Both the position numbers and the translations under genes were made by a program. A model generated the notes under the pieces. That model did no database searches. It saw only the letters and a list, made by a program, of their open reading frames with translations, and was not told the DNA's origin. From Fibrobacter sp. UWR4 (GTDB taxonomy: Bacteria > Fibrobacterota > Fibrobacteria > Fibrobacterales > Fibrobacteraceae), in NCBI RefSeq assembly GCF_003149045.1, contig NZ_QGDU01000021.1, forward strand, positions 1 to 61,337: DNA of 61,337 nt, written 5' to 3'. Shown here in pieces: positions 34,341 to 44,019 of this stretch (its first letter is position 1; every line of letters starts with the position of its first letter).

Positions 34341-36638
34341 TTACTTCTGTCCGGGATACTTTACTCGGGTGTGATAAGTTCCGTCCAGACTGTTCAGGAA
34401 AGCCTTTTCCAACTTGGATAGATCCTTGATGGAAAGATTACTTTCGTTGAACTGGCCTTCCATGTAGCGACCTTCAATGGTCTTATGGATCATGGCTCCC
34501 AGCGCTTCCGGGGTAGTGTCTGTCATGGATCGGCTCGTTGCTTCAATAATGTCCGCCAGCATAAGAATTGCGGTTTCCTTGCTTTGGGGCTTGGGACCCT
34601 TGTAGCTGAAGTCTTCAATTTTAACTTCGATTCCCTTTTCCTTTGCGTTTTCCAGAGCCTTATGGTAGAAGAACTGGATGACAGAGGATCCATGGTGTTC
34701 CTGGATACCTGCTGTAATGAGTTCTGGAAGCTTGTAGTCGTTCTTTGCCATTGTCACGCCCTGTTCTACATGGGATACAATCAACTTGACGGACTGCAGG
34801 GGATCCAGATTGTTATGGGGGTTGATGCCTTGCTTCTGGTTTTCTGTGAAATATTCCGGGCGCATGGTTTTACCGATGTCATGGTAGAGTGCCATTACGC
34901 GAACCAGTAGGGAGTTGGCACCAATGCTGTCGGCGACCTTTTCTGCCAGGTTGGAAACCTGAATGCTGTGATGGAATGTGCCAGGAGCCATTTCGGAAAT
35001 GCGCTTCAGTGCAGGACGGTTGAAGTCGGACATTTCCATAAGGGTGAGGACTGTGGTGATGCCGAAGATTTTTTCCATCAAGTGGATGAGGGCTACTGAT
35101 GCAAGGGCGGTACAGATCATTACGTTTGCCGCGCCGATGATCAAATTGTGATAGAAAATGTCGAAGGAAAGACGGTTTCGGAGCAACAGCATGAGGGCAA
35201 CTACCGCAGCCATGGTAATGATACCGGTGAGAATCCCCCACAGGAACTGAACTCGGTAACGCATTCTTGCGAGAGGATAGGTGGTGGCAAACATCACTGC
35301 AAATGCACAAATGCCTGCTGCCATGTCATATCCGTTAAGGATTCCAAAAATCAGGGAGGAGAATGTGGTGAATGCAAGGCCGATACGTCGGTCGTAAAGT
35401 ACCGTCGCGATTACAGGGGCCAGTGCAAAAGGATAAAGCCACATGATGTCGAAGTTTTCGGATAGGAACGGAATTTCAACTTCCAGCTTGGCAATATTTC
35501 CGGAAAGGTGATGTACCAGCCAGAAAACAATCAGCTGCATGAGGGTGAGGACCATAAGGCTCCACAGCTGACGAGGATTCTTGAACATGCCGCGGGACGG
35601 TGTAAATATGAAGAACACCATAAAGAAGGAGATAATCACCACGAAAATAAGGGCGTTACCGTAAATGGCGGTAAAGGTCCTGGAATTTTCTTCACGCTGC
35701 TGTGCAATCTGGAGTGCTTCAATCTTTTCAAGAATGTCCTTGGTGACGGGAGCGCCTTGAGCCACAATTTCCATACCGCGGGGAATCATGCCCTTGTTGA
35801 GGGTCACCTTGCTGCGGGCTTCCTCGCGGCTGGCCTGAGTTTCCTTTTCCAGGTAGAAGACGTTGGGCTGGACGAACAGGAACAGGGTTTCGTAGAAGGC
35901 GGAAAGCAGTCCTTGATCTGTGGGGAAACTGTTCTGGAGCTGGGCGAAAGCTTCGTCAATGCGGCGCTGCACCGGCTGCACGTTGGCGACTTCAACAGTC
36001 ACGTTCTCATTATCTTTCAGGAGTGTGATGTTGGGACGTGTATAGATGATGTGCTTGATATTCTGGGGCAGATTGTAGTTGCCGATGAAAAGCTGGAGGG
36101 CCGTTTCCGTGGGGGCGATGACCGTGTTGGAAATGCCTTTCTGCAACATTTGGTTAAATACGGAAAGCAGTGAATCGCGAGCCTTGGAATTCTGACTCAA
36201 GGGCTTAATGGCTGTTGTAGAAATGCGTTGCTTTAAGCTTTCGTAATAACGGCCAGCCTGGGTCACCTTTGTCTGGATGGTGGAGTCGGAACCCTCGACG
36301 TTGCTGGCCTGATTGATTTGGTGCTGAAGGTTTCCATACTGGGCGACTTTCTGCAGGAAGTTCTTCAGTTCGTCGTACTGGCGCTTGGATTCGTCGGAGT
36401 TGTATTCGAAGATGGCGTTGACCTTTTCGGCCGCACGATTGCGTTCCGCTTCGATTTCCTGGGCGGACTTGGGAACTTCAAAGTTGAAGGGCGCGATGAT
36501 GGTTCGAGGACTTGCCTGACCCAAGTGAGGACGCTCCGCCTGGAGGGCGATGTTCTTGTCCGGAAACAGGAAAATGGCGGCGATGGCAATCAGCGCCCAA
36601 CCAATGAGGAGGTGGATTTTCATCTGTTTCTTTCTCAT
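34341..36638 (-). CDS. pgpH: PgpH-type 7TM-HD protein (cyclic di-AMP phosphodiesterase family)
   Basis: The 765-residue protein has an N-terminal TM helix (about 7-25), a large extracytoplasmic 7TMR-HDED domain (about 30-315), about seven TM helices (320-505) and a cytoplasmic HD domain (about 535-750). HD motifs include [36 protein letters not shown] and [13 protein letters not shown]. Family members degrade cyclic di-AMP; that activity is transferred from homologues. It is the last gene of the lipoprotein-phoH-pgpH operon, 11 bases after phoH. GAGAG precedes the ATG. phoH and pgpH (yqfF) are neighbours in many bacteria. Confidence 0.92.
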   Translation of the reverse strand: MRKKQMKIHLLIGWALIAIAAIFLFPDKNIALQAERPHLGQASPRTIIAPFNFEVPKSAQEIEAERNRAAEKVNAIFEYNSDESKRQYDELKNFLQKVAQYGNLQHQINQASNVEGSDSTIQTKVTQAGRYYESLKQRISTTAIKPLSQNSKARDSLLSVFNQMLQKGISNTVIAPTETALQLFIGNYNLPQNIKHIIYTRPNITLLKDNENVTVEVANVQPVQRRIDEAFAQLQNSFPTDQGLLSAFYETLFLFVQPNVFYLEKETQASREEARSKVTLNKGMIPRGMEIVAQGAPVTKDILEKIEALQIAQQREENSRTFTAIYGNALIFVVIISFFMVFFIFTPSRGMFKNPRQLWSLMVLTLMQLIVFWLVHHLSGNIAKLEVEIPFLSENFDIMWLYPFALAPVIATVLYDRRIGLAFTTFSSLIFGILNGYDMAAGICAFAVMFATTYPLARMRYRVQFLWGILTGIITMAAVVALMLLLRNRLSFDIFYHNLIIGAANVMICTALASVALIHLMEKIFGITTVLTLMEMSDFNRPALKRISEMAPGTFHHSIQVSNLAEKVADSIGANSLLVRVMALYHDIGKTMRPEYFTENQKQGINPHNNLDPLQSVKLIVSHVEQGVTMAKNDYKLPELITAGIQEHHGSSVIQFFYHKALENAKEKGIEVKIEDFSYKGPKPQSKETAILMLADIIEATSRSMTDTTPEALGAMIHKTIEGRYMEGQFNESNLSIKDLSKLEKAFLNSLDGTYHTRVKYPGQK

Positions 36639-36649
36639 TTTATAACTCT

Positions 36650-37603
36650 CTACTTGTCTTTTTGCTCGTAGGCCATCAGGATGTCCTTTACCAGGTGGTG
36701 GCGGAGAACGTCTGTGGCGGTGAAGTTAATCTGTGCAATGCCAGGGATTCCTTGAAGAATGTCCATGGCGTGGACAAAGCCGGACCTTTGCCCCTTGCCC
36801 AGGTCTACCTGGGTTGCGTCGCCGGTGATGATAGCCTTACTATAAGGACCGAGACGGGTGAGGAACATCTTCATCTGTTCGGGAGTGGTGTTCTGGGCTT
36901 CGTCCAGAATGATGAACGCGCGTTTCAGGGTGCGGCCACGCATATAGGCGAGGGGGGCCACTTCAATGGCTCCGGCTTCTTCGTAACGGCGGAGTTTTTC
37001 TGCCGGCAGGAGTTCGGACAGGCTATCCTGAATGGGGCGGAGATAGGGGGCAATCTTTTCCTTTAGGTCGCCGGGCAGGTAACCTAGGGATTCGCCAGCT
37101 TCTACAGCGGGACGTACCAGGCAGATCCGTTCTGCCTCGTGGCGTTCCAGGCTTGCGACTGCCAGGGTGACTGCCAGGAACGTCTTGCCTGTTCCTGCTG
37201 GCCCTTTGGCGAAAATCACGTCGTTCTTTTCCACTGCCTTGACCAGCTCTGCCTGTGCTGGAGTCTTTGCGAAAACGGAAACCCCAAGACGATTCCTGAA
37301 AATAGGGGTGGAAGGGATTTCTTCGCCTTGGACTTCCCCTGTCAGTTCCAGAGGTTCCAGAAGGCGCTCCACTTTCCTTGCGGTAATAGGTCTGCCGTTA
37401 CGGGCGGCGATTTTTAGCTGGTCCAGTATGGCGAAGACTCCGGAAATGTTTCCATTTTCACCTGCCACGATGGTCAGACCAGGAAGTCGAGTTTGTATCT
37501 CAACGGAAAAACGGCTCTCCAGTAATCGGAAAACCGTTTCATTCTCGCCTGAAATAGTACGTTTCAGGTCGTCTGAAATTGAATAGCGCTGTACTTCGCT
37601 CAT
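36650..37603 (-). CDS. phoH: PhoH-family ATPase
   Basis: The 317-residue protein has an N-terminal KH-like region (about 1-105) and a P-loop ATPase core: Walker [51 protein letters not shown] (Walker B) and [10 protein letters not shown]. PhoH/YbeZ proteins are linked to RNA metabolism and ribosome maturation, often beside ybeY, which is not present here. The ATG at 37603 lies 4 bases after the stop of the lipoprotein gene and has no clear Shine-Dalgarno sequence, so it probably depends on translational coupling. Confidence 0.92.
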   Translation of the reverse strand: MSEVQRYSISDDLKRTISGENETVFRLLESRFSVEIQTRLPGLTIVAGENGNISGVFAILDQLKIAARNGRPITARKVERLLEPLELTGEVQGEEIPSTPIFRNRLGVSVFAKTPAQAELVKAVEKNDVIFAKGPAGTGKTFLAVTLAVASLERHEAERICLVRPAVEAGESLGYLPGDLKEKIAPYLRPIQDSLSELLPAEKLRRYEEAGAIEVAPLAYMRGRTLKRAFIILDEAQNTTPEQMKMFLTRLGPYSKAIITGDATQVDLGKGQRSGFVHAMDILQGIPGIAQINFTATDVLRHHLVKDILMAYEQKDK

Positions 37604-37607
37604 CAAA

Positions 37608-37919
37608 TTATTCTGCGTCTTCTGCAGTAGACATGCCAAGCTTGTTCTTGGCGTCGAAGATTTCCTTACGGAGCTTGTGGTTATCTTCGTTGATAGCGGT
37701 AGCTTCCTGTTCAGTCTTCTTCAGCTTATTTTCGTCGATGACTTCCTTGGGAGGTTCCTTCTTCTTCTTGGCGGAAGACTTTGCACCACCTTCAGAGGAT
37801 TCAGCAGCTACATCATCATCATATTCGTCGTCAGAACCGCCGTTAGAACCAGCGCAAGCAGTAAACATAGCAACGGTCATAGTTGCAACGATCAATTTCC
37901 AATTTTTAAAAAGAGACAT
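37608..37919 (-). CDS. Small charged lipoprotein
   Basis: The 103-residue product has a lipoprotein signal (lipobox FTAC, Cys near residue 22). The mature part has an acidic run (DDEYDDDVAAESSEGG), a Lys-rich run (SSAKKKKEPPKE) and a C-terminal helix (NKLKKTEQEATAINEDNHKLRKEIFDAKNKLG). No family is recognised. GGAG lies before the ATG, and a TATATATTTT box lies about 35 bases upstream on the minus strand. It heads the operon with phoH and pgpH, with only 4 bases before phoH. Confidence 0.75.
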   Translation of the reverse strand: MSLFKNWKLIVATMTVAMFTACAGSNGGSDDEYDDDVAAESSEGGAKSSAKKKKEPPKEVIDENKLKKTEQEATAINEDNHKLRKEIFDAKNKLGMSTAEDAE

Positions 37920-38072
37920 TTATTCAGGCTCCATTCTAGTCTGTGATGGCTAAAATATATATAACTAAATCTTGAATAAATGTAAAATTCATAAAAAAAT
38001 AGGGCTTTTAGGCCTAAAATTTGAACATTTGCCTTAAGATTGCCTAATTTTTGTGGTGCAAGAGGTGTAATT

Positions 38073-39422
38073 ATGTCCGTTTCTCCCTATTCCCAAGTAT
38101 TTCTTTCTTCCGACAACTACAATTCCAGGAAACTTTATAAGAAACGCAGGCAACAGATGATGAAGGAACTGGATTCCTTCTGTGTTTTTGCTGGAATGCC
38201 TATGGACCCGGGTGGGGAAGAGGCGTTTTCCCAGACTTTTACCCGTTTTATGCAGGAACCTGCCTTTCTGTACCTGACAGGCATTAACCAGGCTGGGTGC
38301 TATCTGCTTTTGGATCCTAGAAATGGGGATGAAATCCTGTTTGTGCCCCATAAGGATCCATTCAAGGAATTCTGGAATGGAAAGCGCCTGGGATATCTGG
38401 AAGATGACGATGAAGTTGCCAGGATTACGGGAATTGACGATGTGCGTCCTGTAGACGAACTTTTCGATACGATCATCGAAAGGGCCAGGAAGAAACCATC
38501 CTGCGGCCATGCCTATGCCTATTATTTCGAAAAATTTCCTGGGGACCATAATGATATGTTCCGTAAGGAGATGCTGAAGGCTTTGAAGGGCACTGGTGTT
38601 AAATTGAAAAGTGCTGCTCCCATTCATTGGAGGTTGCGCCTTCCGTTGGAAAAGGAACGTGTTCTGGATGCGAGAAAGGCCCAGGATGCTACGGATTTGG
38701 CCTTCAGGGAAGTTTTGGGTAAACTATCTACGCTGAAAAATGAACGTGAACTGGGACTTCTGCTGGATTATGAAATGCAGCGCCGTAGTGATGGTGACCT
38801 TGCGTTCCCCACAATCGTTGCTGGGGGTGAAAATGCCTGCTGTCTTCACTATGTGAAGAAGGATGAGCCTCTGGAAAAGGGGGAACTGGTGCTTCTTGAC
38901 TTTGGGACCCGTATTGGCTCTCTTCATAGTGATATTTCCCGCACCGTTCCTGTGAATGGGAAGTTCAATCCTCTCCAGAAAATGTTGTACGAAATCGTTC
39001 TTGACGCCCAGACGGAATACCAGAAGTTTGTCCGTCCTGGAGTGTCCCTAAAGGAAATCGGCATGGTTCCCTGGGATTTTATAATGGACGCCTTGGAAGA
39101 TCGTCTTGTAAAGGGAGCCAAGGGTAAGTACAAGCTGCTCTATGATAAGCGCCCCCATGGTGTAAGTCACTTTATCGGGGAGCAGATTCATGAAGGAAGT
39201 CCTGAATCTAGATCACTGGACGTGGTTCTTGAACCGGGAATGCTGATTTCTTGCGAACCAGGTCTTTATGGCGAATTTTCAGCAACCATTGGCGGGAAAA
39301 AGTACGTGGAGAAGATTGGAATCCGCATTGAAGATGATCTTCTTCTTACAAAAAATGGTTTTGAAAATATTTCGGCCAATATTCCTAAATCCGTGAAGGA
39401 TTTGGAACGTCTAATACAATGA
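38073..39422 (+). CDS. Aminopeptidase P-like M24 metallopeptidase
   Basis: The 449-residue protein has an N-terminal creatinase-like domain (about 1-170; FLYLTGINQAGCYLLLDP) and a pita-bread catalytic domain (about 180-440). Metal-ligand motifs of M24 are LVLLDFGTRIGSLHSDISRT (two Asp), HGVSHFIGEQIHE (His), LEPGMLISCEPGLY (Glu) and GIRIEDDLLLT (Glu). It should remove N-terminal residues before proline in peptides. AGAGG before the ATG at 38073 decides the start; the longer open frame has no such site. Confidence 0.92.
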   Translation: MSVSPYSQVFLSSDNYNSRKLYKKRRQQMMKELDSFCVFAGMPMDPGGEEAFSQTFTRFMQEPAFLYLTGINQAGCYLLLDPRNGDEILFVPHKDPFKEFWNGKRLGYLEDDDEVARITGIDDVRPVDELFDTIIERARKKPSCGHAYAYYFEKFPGDHNDMFRKEMLKALKGTGVKLKSAAPIHWRLRLPLEKERVLDARKAQDATDLAFREVLGKLSTLKNERELGLLLDYEMQRRSDGDLAFPTIVAGGENACCLHYVKKDEPLEKGELVLLDFGTRIGSLHSDISRTVPVNGKFNPLQKMLYEIVLDAQTEYQKFVRPGVSLKEIGMVPWDFIMDALEDRLVKGAKGKYKLLYDKRPHGVSHFIGEQIHEGSPESRSLDVVLEPGMLISCEPGLYGEFSATIGGKKYVEKIGIRIEDDLLLTKNGFENISANIPKSVKDLERLIQ

Positions 39423-39477
39423 TTATTTCTTTAAAAAGTTAAATTTTTGAAGAATTCAAGTTTTTACGAGGTAACTC

Positions 39478-42400
39478 ATGTGGAAAGTTAGGGGCGCTGC
39501 TCGCTACTTTTTGTCCATCCTGGCCACTACCTTTGTACAGATGGCTGTGTTTATTTATGCCCAGAAGATTCTTTCCGGCTCCTTTGCTGATGCAACTAGC
39601 GGTCAGACCTGGCAAAATTTCATGCTGCAGATTTTCTTCATCGCGCCTTATGTGGTGATGGTCTTTTTTGCGGGCTTTTTCACCAATAAGTTTTCCAAGA
39701 ATAAGGTACTTGCCTGGTCCTCTTTGCTGATGACTGCATTCATTATTGCCCAGTCTGTGTTGGTCACATGTGGTTGCCCTCGAGTGGCATTCTGGCTTTC
39801 CATCGGCTTGAGTTGCGGCTTTGCCATTCATAGTGCAGCCAAGTACGGAATCCTTAAGGAAATGTTCGGTGTCCGTAATCTGAGTTATGCCAACGCTTTT
39901 CTCCAGATTTTCAGCCTGATTGGCTTGATTTGTGCTTCCTGGTTTGTAATTGTGGGTGTGAACCTGATTGATGTTTCCCAGCTTAAGAATTACGAAGCGG
40001 TTCATCGCCTTACTTCTCATTCTGTTGTCATTCCTTGGATTGTGACTGGTATTAGCGTTCTTGGCACCATTGCAAGTTTCTTGGTTCCCAAGGTCAAGTA
40101 TGAAAATAAGAACGTCAATCTATCCAAGGTGAAGAAACATCTGAGTCTTGGTTGGCGCGTTCCTACTCTCCGAGCATCCATTATCGCCCTTTCCATGTTC
40201 TGGGCCCTGGCCCAGGTGTTCGTGCTGATGTTCCAGGATGTATCTGGATCTCATACGATCAACATGATTAGCACTTCCATGCCCTTTGCTGTGGCAGGCC
40301 TAATGGTGGGTGCTATTTTTGCTGCATCTCGCTCTAAGGACTTTATTGAAACGGGCTTTATTCCCATGGGCATGATTGGCGTATCCCTGTGCATGTTCTT
40401 TGTCCCGTTCCTCATAAATCCCTTGGCCTTGATTGTGCTTTATTCCTTGACTGGATTCTTTGGCGGTATATTCCTGGTGCCGGTAAATGCCCTGCTCCAG
40501 TATAACACCCGTCCTAATAATTCCGGCTCCGTTCTTGCCTTTGCGAACTTGATCCAGGCTGTTGTCCTGATCGTATTCCTGTTCTTGTTCTCCTTTATGG
40601 TGCATTACACGGATATTCGTCCTCAGCGCTATTTCCTTGGAATCGCCATTATTTCTGCGGTCGTGTTCTTCTGGACCATTTCCAACCTGCCTCAGGCTCT
40701 GCTTCGTTCCATGCTGAAGCTTGTGTTCAACCGCTATCGTATTCGCGTTCATGGGGTGCAGAACATTCCTAACGAAGGACCGGTGCTTTTAGTTGGTAAC
40801 CATCATAGCTTCATTGACTGGGCCATGATTCAGATGGCTTCTCCTCGCGCCCTTTGCATTGCTAGCAATAAAGACCATTTTGAACGTTGGTATCTGCGTG
40901 CAATCCTAAAGCGTCTGGGGATGATCCGTATTGACAATCGTCATCCGGCTGTCGCCATGGAAAAAATCCATGAGGCGCTCCTTGCCGGGAACGCCGTGGT
41001 GATTTTTCCTACGGGTGAAGTGTCCAAGTCCCCTCATGTGGAACCGTTCAACATTGACTATTCCAAGGCTGTTGAAGGAACCGATGCCTCCATTATTCCC
41101 TTCTACATTCAGGGCCTTTGGGGAACGAACTTCAGCTACAGCGGCTCCGATATGTTTGGCGCCTCTTCTGACCGTGCCGTGACGGTTGCCTTTGGCGAAC
41201 CTATTCCCGCAACCACACCTCCTAACGAGGTTCGCGCCATTGTCCGTAAGGTTTCTATCGATGCCTGGAAGTATGCCGTGGACTTTACCCGCCCCATTGC
41301 GGAATCCTGGATCCGTACCTGCAAGAGGTACGTGAAGAATGGTCCTGCGATTTACAGTCCCGATGGTGGACATTTGTCTGGCTACAAGCTGATGGGTGCC
41401 GTTATGGCCTTCAGATGCCTTTTGAAGAAGAAGCTGGGCAAGAAGGAACAGAATGTTGGCATTATGCTTCCGCCGAGCCCTGCAGGTGTGATTGTGAACC
41501 TGGCTCTCTGGGTCATGGGCAAGACGAATGTGAACTTGAACTATACCTCCTCTGTGGATAACGTAAAGTTCTGCTGCGAGAGGGCTGATGTAAAGACGAT
41601 AATTACAAGCCGTCAGTTTGTGGAAAAGCTGAAAGGTCGCGGTAACGATTTTTCTCAGGTGGCAAGCGACAAGGTACGTTTGTTCTATGCGGAAGACCTC
41701 ATGAAGGAAATTCCCAAGGCAAAGATCGCTTTCTTCCTGGTCCTTTGCGTAATGATGCCGTCCTGGGTGATTCGTATGGTGTTCTGCAAGCGAACCTCTA
41801 TGGATGACAATGGTGTGATCGTGTTCAGTTCCGGTTCCGAAGGTACGCCTAAGGGGGTTGAACTGACTCAGCGCAACCTGATGGGTAACATCCAGCAGCT
41901 GGCTTGTATCTTGAATGTGAGCCGTGGCGATGTGATGCTTTCTGAACTTCCGTTGTTCCATAGCTTTGGCTTGACGGTGACGACCTTGCTGAACCTTACG
42001 GAAGGTTGTCCCATTGTGGCTGTTGCTGACCCGACGGACGTGAAGACCATGGCCCGCGTCTGCTGCGAATTCCATGTGACATTGATGGTTGCTACCCCCA
42101 CATTCCTGCGCGCCTTTACGGTTAGCCGTTATGTGCATCCCCTGGTGTTTAAATCCGTGCGCCTGATTATCGCCGGCGCAGAAGCCATGCGTCCGGAATT
42201 GTCTACCGCATTCCGCTTGAAGTTCGGTATTGAAGTTCTTGAAGGTTATGGCTGTACCGAAACTGCTCCGGTGGCTTCTACCAATACGGAAAACACCTTG
42301 ATGAATGACTATACCACTCTGCAGGTCAATAACAAACCGGGCACTGTGGGTCCTGCGCTTCCGGGTACCCAGTTCCTCATTGTGGATCCGGATACTAACG

Positions 42401-42906
42401 AACCGTTGCCCACGGGTGAAGCTGGTATGATTCTCATTGGTGGCTGCCAGGTAATGAAGGGCTACCTGAAGGATCCGGATCGAACCAACAGCGTGATTGT
42501 CATGAAGGATGGCATCCGTTATTATCGTACGGGTGACAAGGGGTATCTGGACCAGGATGGATTCCTTACTATCGTGGACCGCTATAGCCGCTTTGCAAAG
42601 TTGGGCGGTGAAATGGTTAGCCTGGGTGCTGTAGAAAAGAAAATTCAGGATACCAAGGTCCTCGAGGGCCTAGACTATCTCGTTACTACAGTTCCTGATG
42701 CGGCGAAGGGCGAAAAGATTGTCCTTCTGTATCAGGGTGAAATGGAATCTAAACAGCTCCTTTCTGAACTTCGTGCAAACGATTTCCCGCCTATTATGCT
42801 TCCGTCTGCAGCGTTCCCGGTGGAAAAGGTTCCTAAGCTGGGTACAGGAAAGGCAGACTTTACCGCCGCCAAGAAATTGGCTCGAGAATTGATGGGGATT
42901 AAGTAG
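39478..42906 (+). CDS. aas: LplT-PlsC-Aas three-part lysophospholipid acylation protein
   Basis: The 1142-residue membrane protein joins three activities. Residues about 1-410 are a major-facilitator lysophospholipid flippase (LplT-like, about 12 helices). About 420-610 form a PlsC-type acyltransferase with NHHSFIDW and the FPTGEVSKS block. About 640-1140 form an AMP-binding acyl-ACP synthetase with FSSGSEGTPKGVELTQ, GYGCTETAPV and YRTGDKGYLD. In E. coli LplT and Aas are separate proteins that regenerate phosphatidylethanolamine. The fused form occurs in several phyla. GAGG precedes the ATG. The following membrane protein overlaps its stop by one base. Confidence 0.92.
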   Translation: MWKVRGAARYFLSILATTFVQMAVFIYAQKILSGSFADATSGQTWQNFMLQIFFIAPYVVMVFFAGFFTNKFSKNKVLAWSSLLMTAFIIAQSVLVTCGCPRVAFWLSIGLSCGFAIHSAAKYGILKEMFGVRNLSYANAFLQIFSLIGLICASWFVIVGVNLIDVSQLKNYEAVHRLTSHSVVIPWIVTGISVLGTIASFLVPKVKYENKNVNLSKVKKHLSLGWRVPTLRASIIALSMFWALAQVFVLMFQDVSGSHTINMISTSMPFAVAGLMVGAIFAASRSKDFIETGFIPMGMIGVSLCMFFVPFLINPLALIVLYSLTGFFGGIFLVPVNALLQYNTRPNNSGSVLAFANLIQAVVLIVFLFLFSFMVHYTDIRPQRYFLGIAIISAVVFFWTISNLPQALLRSMLKLVFNRYRIRVHGVQNIPNEGPVLLVGNHHSFIDWAMIQMASPRALCIASNKDHFERWYLRAILKRLGMIRIDNRHPAVAMEKIHEALLAGNAVVIFPTGEVSKSPHVEPFNIDYSKAVEGTDASIIPFYIQGLWGTNFSYSGSDMFGASSDRAVTVAFGEPIPATTPPNEVRAIVRKVSIDAWKYAVDFTRPIAESWIRTCKRYVKNGPAIYSPDGGHLSGYKLMGAVMAFRCLLKKKLGKKEQNVGIMLPPSPAGVIVNLALWVMGKTNVNLNYTSSVDNVKFCCERADVKTIITSRQFVEKLKGRGNDFSQVASDKVRLFYAEDLMKEIPKAKIAFFLVLCVMMPSWVIRMVFCKRTSMDDNGVIVFSSGSEGTPKGVELTQRNLMGNIQQLACILNVSRGDVMLSELPLFHSFGLTVTTLLNLTEGCPIVAVADPTDVKTMARVCCEFHVTLMVATPTFLRAFTVSRYVHPLVFKSVRLIIAGAEAMRPELSTAFRLKFGIEVLEGYGCTETAPVASTNTENTLMNDYTTLQVNNKPGTVGPALPGTQFLIVDPDTNEPLPTGEAGMILIGGCQVMKGYLKDPDRTNSVIVMKDGIRYYRTGDKGYLDQDGFLTIVDRYSRFAKLGGEMVSLGAVEKKIQDTKVLEGLDYLVTTVPDAAKGEKIVLLYQGEMESKQLLSELRANDFPPIMLPSAAFPVEKVPKLGTGKADFTAAKKLARELMGIK

Positions 42907-43802
42907 TGAAAGGTTTATCGCCCATAAGAACAGCTCGTGTAATTGCCGGTGCATTCGCCATTTCCGGTGGAATTCTGCTGACCGTATGTCTGTTGCTCCA
43001 GAAGTTGCTGGACTTTTTGCCCATGGCTCAAGGGATGGTTCATGATGGCCTGGCCTTGTATAACAGTTTCTCTGGCCGCCTTGCAGTGTCAAACATTGCC
43101 GGCCATAAGGAACTGCTGGACCAGCTGAACAACATGAAGCAATTGCTGCCTTCCGATGCTTTGGTGGGAACCGTCAACTTGGTTCTTGTCGTCCTGATGG
43201 TGGTGGCGGCAATTATTCTCGTTGTCGCCTTGGTGGGCTTGATTCGCCCCTCCCTGATGATTTCGGTGATGCTGAAGTTGAAACTTCTTTCTGTGATGGA
43301 TGAGAACGGCAAGGAAGAAGTGGATAACGGCATTGCCGTCATGATGGAAAAGCTTGGAAATGTACGGCTGAAGACTTTGGCAATTCCTGCGGCAATTGTG
43401 GCAGGAATCGTCGCGGTTGGCTTTGGCATCTATGGTATATCCAGACTATGTGAGAAACCTGCCGAAGAACTGGTCCTTGACCTGGAGCAGAAAGCTACGG
43501 AATATGTGACCACCCAGAAGGCTTTCTTTGGAAAGAACAAGAGGGTTGGCTATGCCAAGGATTTGGAAATCCCTGAAGTTGTGGAAACCGATGTTTTTGA
43601 ATACAACATAATGGGAAATAAGTTTGTCGCAACGAACCGTATTGATCTGAATGGTTGTACCAAGGGGAATACCTGGACCATATCCTCTTATGCTGACGGG
43701 GTGTTCTCCAAGGAACTGAAATTCTCCAGAAAGCCTCCCCAGGATTCCAGTTGCATCAAGCTGCTGCCGGACTTTAAGAACGTAGGTCGCAGGAAGCGTT
43801 GA
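42906..43802 (+). CDS. Membrane protein with pilin-like C-terminal domain
   Basis: The 298-residue product starts with GTG in the overlap TAGTG with the aas stop. It has TM helices at about residues 12-34, 88-112 and 158-178. The C-terminal 110 residues (ATEYVTTQKAFFGKNKRVGYAKDLE...CTKGNTWTISSYADGVFSKEL...SCIKLL) resemble the globular part of type IV pilin-like proteins: a helix with the YVxxQKAFF pattern, then strands and a late Cys pair. This similarity is my reading and not certain. Coupling to aas suggests an envelope or lipid role. The start codon and function need homologues to settle. Confidence 0.65.
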   Translation: MKGLSPIRTARVIAGAFAISGGILLTVCLLLQKLLDFLPMAQGMVHDGLALYNSFSGRLAVSNIAGHKELLDQLNNMKQLLPSDALVGTVNLVLVVLMVVAAIILVVALVGLIRPSLMISVMLKLKLLSVMDENGKEEVDNGIAVMMEKLGNVRLKTLAIPAAIVAGIVAVGFGIYGISRLCEKPAEELVLDLEQKATEYVTTQKAFFGKNKRVGYAKDLEIPEVVETDVFEYNIMGNKFVATNRIDLNGCTKGNTWTISSYADGVFSKELKFSRKPPQDSSCIKLLPDFKNVGRRKR

Positions 43803-43826
43803 CGGCAAGGAAATCTTTTCTATATT
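43799..43826 (+). promoter_or_regulatory. Promoter of tRNA-Arg
   Basis: TTGACG (43799-43804) and TATATT (43821-43826) with a 16-base spacer. The -35 box overlaps the stop of the upstream gene. Confidence 0.65.
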
Positions 43827-43870
43827 TGCTCCCGCTTACGATATAGACAGACATCTATAAAGTAGTTGTT

Positions 43871-43943
43871 GCCTGGATAGTTCAGTTGGATAGAACGGGT
43901 CCCTCCTAAGGATCAGACTCGCGTTCGAATCGCGATCCGGGTA
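43871..43943 (+). tRNA. tRNA-Arg (anticodon CCT)
   Basis: The cloverleaf has acceptor GCCTGGA / TCCGGGT, D arm GTTC..GAAC, anticodon stem GGTCC / GGATC with loop CTCCTAA, and T arm TCGCG-TTCGAAT-CGCGA. It reads AGG codons. Discriminator base is A. CCA is not encoded. It is a single-tRNA transcript with its own promoter and terminator. Confidence 0.93.
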
Positions 43944-43947
43944 TTTT

Positions 43948-43978
43948 AAAGCTCGCTTAGTGCGGGCTTTTTTTTTGA
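43948..43978 (+). terminator. Terminator of tRNA-Arg
   Basis: AAAGCTCGC-TTAGT-GCGGGCTTT followed by a run of T. Confidence 0.85.
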
Positions 43979-44019
43979 CTGGAATTTCTTGCTTGCGGAT
44001 TTATTACTACTTTGTGGAT

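Noticed and set aside
43960-44019. GTG at 43960 as the start of the AlgX-like gene
   Set aside because: It lies inside the terminator hairpin of tRNA-Arg, and the extension has no signal or ribosome binding site.
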